Shown here one piece after another: positions 61,827-64,000 of a stretch of DNA of 64,000 nt. Source of the DNA: Afipia sp. 1NLS2 (lineage in GTDB: Bacteria; Pseudomonadota; Alphaproteobacteria; Rhizobiales; Xanthobacteraceae); assembly GCF_000178995.1 (NCBI RefSeq), contig NZ_ADVZ01000004.1, forward strand, positions 310,001 through 374,000, in the 5' to 3' direction. Every line of letters begins with the position of its first letter. The first letter of the stretch is position 1. The translations under genes and the position numbers were made by a program. The notes under the pieces are model-generated. The model searched no databases. It was not told where the DNA came from and saw nothing but the letters and a program-made list of their open reading frames with translations.

Positions 61827-62525
61827 ATGTTCGGAATCCTGACGCTTGGTTTTCTGCTCGGTATGCATCATGCGCTCGAGGCCGATCATATAGCTGCCGT
61901 GTCGAGCATCGCCGCCCGCCGCTCCAGTGTCCGCGACATCGTGAAGCACGGTCTGACCTGGGGTATTGGCCATACCATAACGCTGTCTTTATTCGCTGGG
62001 GCAGCTTTACTGCTTGGGCAGATGATTTCGGATCATCTTGCTGAACGGCTGGAATTTGCGGTCGGCGTCATGCTGGTTGTCATGGGTGGGTATGTGTTGT
62101 GGCAGCTTTGGCGTGATCGGATACATTTCCATGGCCACGTTCACGATGGAGTTATGCACTTTCATGCTCACAGTCATCGTGGGGAATCCATGCCTCATAA
62201 ACAGAGCGCGCATGAGCATGAACACGGGTTCCGCTGGCGGACATTGCTTGTTGGTTTGATCCACGGAATGGCCGGCTCAGCGGCGCTGCTCGTTATCGCA
62301 ATGTCGCAGGTGAACAATCCGGTTTATGGGCTCCTCTATCTGATTTTATTTGGTCTCGGATCAATGATCGGCATGGGGGTGCTTTCGGCGGTTATCGCCG
62401 TGCCATTGGCGATTTCTGCGCGGTCGTTGACTTGGGCAAATCGTACCCTGCAGGTAGTTGTGGGGATGGTGACGGTCGGTATAGGCGCCTCGACAATTTA
62501 TGCGACGATGTTTTCTCATGCGTAG
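61827..62525 (+). CDS. Nickel/cobalt permease (UreH/HupE-NicO-like, NiCoT signature)
   Basis: A 232-residue membrane protein with about six helices. The Ni/Co signature HALEADH lies in helix I (His15-x4-Asp20-His21, inside LGFLLGMHHALEADHIAAVS). A His-rich cytoplasmic or periplasmic loop (FHGHVHDGVMHFHAHSHRG) occupies about residues 105-140. It brings nickel into the cytoplasm, needed by LarC. It follows larE by 32 bases. Confidence 0.85.
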   Translation: MFGILTLGFLLGMHHALEADHIAAVSSIAARRSSVRDIVKHGLTWGIGHTITLSLFAGAALLLGQMISDHLAERLEFAVGVMLVVMGGYVLWQLWRDRIHFHGHVHDGVMHFHAHSHRGESMPHKQSAHEHEHGFRWRTLLVGLIHGMAGSAALLVIAMSQVNNPVYGLLYLILFGLGSMIGMGVLSAVIAVPLAISARSLTWANRTLQVVVGMVTVGIGASTIYATMFSHA

Positions 62526-62557
62526 CAAGATCAAAAAGGCGCTGATCGGTATAGCCG

Positions 62558-64000
62558 ATGACGTCTGGTAAATCGGCTTGCGTCGTTGGCATCCTGCCAA
62601 TAGCCAAATTTTCACTTGCCACGTTGCTGCTTTTTCACGCATCACCCGTATCGGCTCAGGATGTCGCTGAGGAAGAAACCTCCGTCTTGTCGCCAATCGA
62701 AATTATGCCCGCTTCTGTAACTCAGAAGCGAAAGAGACATGTGCGGTCCAAACAGGCTATCGCGCCGCGCAATGCGCTTGTGCAGCCGAATCAAAAGCTG
62801 ACGCCGATCAATACCGCGTGGACCGGAGCACCGAATGTTGCGGGCGGGTCGCCGCCGATACCAGCGATGGCCAGCGAAATGATCGCTTCTGGCAAGGACA
62901 TCAATGATCGCCCAGTGACGCGGCCCGGTGAAGTGCTGGAGGTGGTGCCGGGATTGATCGTCACCCAGCACAGCGGCGAGGGCAAGGCCAACCAGTACTT
63001 CCTGCGCGGTTATAATCTCGATCACGGAACCGATATGGCAATCACGGTCGATGATATGCCGGTCAATATGCGTAGTCACGCACACGGCCAAGGTTACGCT
63101 GACCTGAACTTCCTGATGCCGGAAACTGTGAATGGCATGCGTATTCGTAAGGGACCTTATTATGCGGAGGAGGGCGATTTCAGTTCCGCTGGCGCTCTGC
63201 ATCTGGATCTGATCGATCGTGTCAGCAAGGGATTCGCGGAAGCGACCTTCGGAAGTTTCGGCTATCGGCGTGTGTTCGGAATGAATTCGGCAAAGGTTGG
63301 GGCGGGCGATCTGCTGTTTGCCGGAGAGGCCAACACCTACAACGGACCATGGAGCAGTCCTGACGAGGTGCGAAAGCTCAATGCCATGATCCGCTATACC
63401 CAAGGCACCGCGACAGATGGCTTTTCCACGACGGCGATGGCTTACGGCAATCGCTGGAATTCAACGGACCAGGTTCCGTTGCGTGCCATCACAAGCGGCT
63501 TGCTCGGTCGCTTCGATTCCGAAGATCCCAGTGACGGCGGTCGTGCCAATCGCTTCTCGCTCTCCACGCGCGTAGCCCGGACCGATGACCTCGGTTCGTG
63601 GAAAGCCAATGCTTATGTGATCAAGAGCGGTCTCGATCTCTACAATAATTTTACCTATTACCTCAGCAATCCGGCGCTGGGCGACCAATTCCATCAGCAT
63701 GATGATCGCATGCTTGCCGGTGGCGCTGTATCTCGTACCATTGTCGGAAGTTTTGCCGGAATCCCGGCGGAAACAACGGTCGGTCTGCAGACGCGTTATG
63801 ACGACATCAGCCTTGCGCTAACGACGACCTATCAACGCAGCTTTCTAGATAATATCCGTAGCGACCGGGTGAAGGAAGCAAGTGCCGCAGCTTACATCCA
63901 GAACACGATGCATTGGACGGACTGGTTCCGTACCACGCTGGGCTGGCGCGGCGATTACTACAATGCAACTGTGAATTCTCTGTTCGACGCCAATAATTCT
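62558..64000 (+). CDS. TonB-dependent receptor, cut by the window end
   Basis: At least 481 residues, continuing past the window. The ATG at 62558 gives a signal peptide (about 1-33, ending ASPVSA-QD). The plug contains PGEVLEVVPGLIVTQHSGEGKANQYFLRGYNLDHGTDMAITVDD and HAHGQGYADLNFL, a His-containing family signature. It sits after the nickel permease, which suggests outer-membrane nickel or ligand-bound metal uptake. The C-terminal fragment at 25996-26451 belongs to the same receptor family. Confidence 0.85.
   Translation, partial: MTSGKSACVVGILPIAKFSLATLLLFHASPVSAQDVAEEETSVLSPIEIMPASVTQKRKRHVRSKQAIAPRNALVQPNQKLTPINTAWTGAPNVAGGSPPIPAMASEMIASGKDINDRPVTRPGEVLEVVPGLIVTQHSGEGKANQYFLRGYNLDHGTDMAITVDDMPVNMRSHAHGQGYADLNFLMPETVNGMRIRKGPYYAEEGDFSSAGALHLDLIDRVSKGFAEATFGSFGYRRVFGMNSAKVGAGDLLFAGEANTYNGPWSSPDEVRKLNAMIRYTQGTATDGFSTTAMAYGNRWNSTDQVPLRAITSGLLGRFDSEDPSDGGRANRFSLSTRVARTDDLGSWKANAYVIKSGLDLYNNFTYYLSNPALGDQFHQHDDRMLAGGAVSRTIVGSFAGIPAETTVGLQTRYDDISLALTTTYQRSFLDNIRSDRVKEASAAAYIQNTMHWTDWFRTTLGWRGDYYNATVNSLFDANNS

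Overview
The window looks like chromosomal DNA of an alphaproteobacterium, most likely of the Bradyrhizobium/Afipia/Rhodopseudomonas group. This rests on the gene families present (ImuA-ImuB-DnaE2 mutasome, ligase-associated repair module, Bug/TctC transporters, small proteins typical of this group, EcfG-like promoter motifs) and on a GC-rich coding style. It is inferred from the sequence alone; no 16S or ribosomal gene is present.

Region 1 (1-6.3 kb) holds an IolD-like ThDP enzyme, an aldehyde dehydrogenase and an IlvD/Edd dehydratase in one operon with a terminator. A tRNA-Gln(TTG) follows, then a scar containing an ABC permease fragment, an IS3-family remnant and a truncated LysR gene. Region 2 (6.3-17.5 kb) is a catabolic locus: IclR regulator, enolase-superfamily enzyme, tripartite tricarboxylate transporter (TctC-B-A), amidohydrolase, a Rieske/ferredoxin-reductase/Rieske set, GST, TSUP exporter, quinone-reductase-like MDR and SDR. 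Region 3 (17.5-23 kb) has a GntR regulator, an SDR without the usual catalytic Lys, an SsuABC/TauABC-like ABC importer and an alpha/beta hydrolase. Region 4 (23-26 kb) has an Lrp regulator divergent from a shortened AceE-like E1.

Region 5 (26-33.5 kb) is an accessory patch with decayed pieces (TonB receptor C-terminus, serine resolvase, IS3 element, AraC fragment) among ChaB, a nitroreductase, an isoaspartyl methyltransferase/erythromycin-esterase fusion and two YeeE-type transporters. Region 6 (33.6-41 kb) looks like a stress and carbohydrate patch: debranching-type glycosidase, glycosyltransferase, several small proteins, a frameshifted mmcB and a YciF-like ferritin-fold protein, with three weak EcfG-like promoter matches.

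Region 7 (41.2-54.4 kb) is a dense DNA-repair block: PdeM, Lhr-type helicase, ligase-associated exonuclease and ATP-dependent ligase; a UdgX-type uracil-DNA glycosylase; then imuA-imuB-dnaE2 behind a tandem LexA-like direct repeat. Region 8 (55-64 kb) is a nickel-pincer-nucleotide locus: AMP-forming ligase, a divergent LarA homologue, LarB, a solute-binding protein, LarC, LarE, a Ni/Co permease and a TonB-dependent receptor cut by the window end. The LarA homologue appears to lack the Lys that tethers the cofactor and one of the two catalytic His of lactate racemase. This makes region 8 the best candidate for undescribed chemistry.
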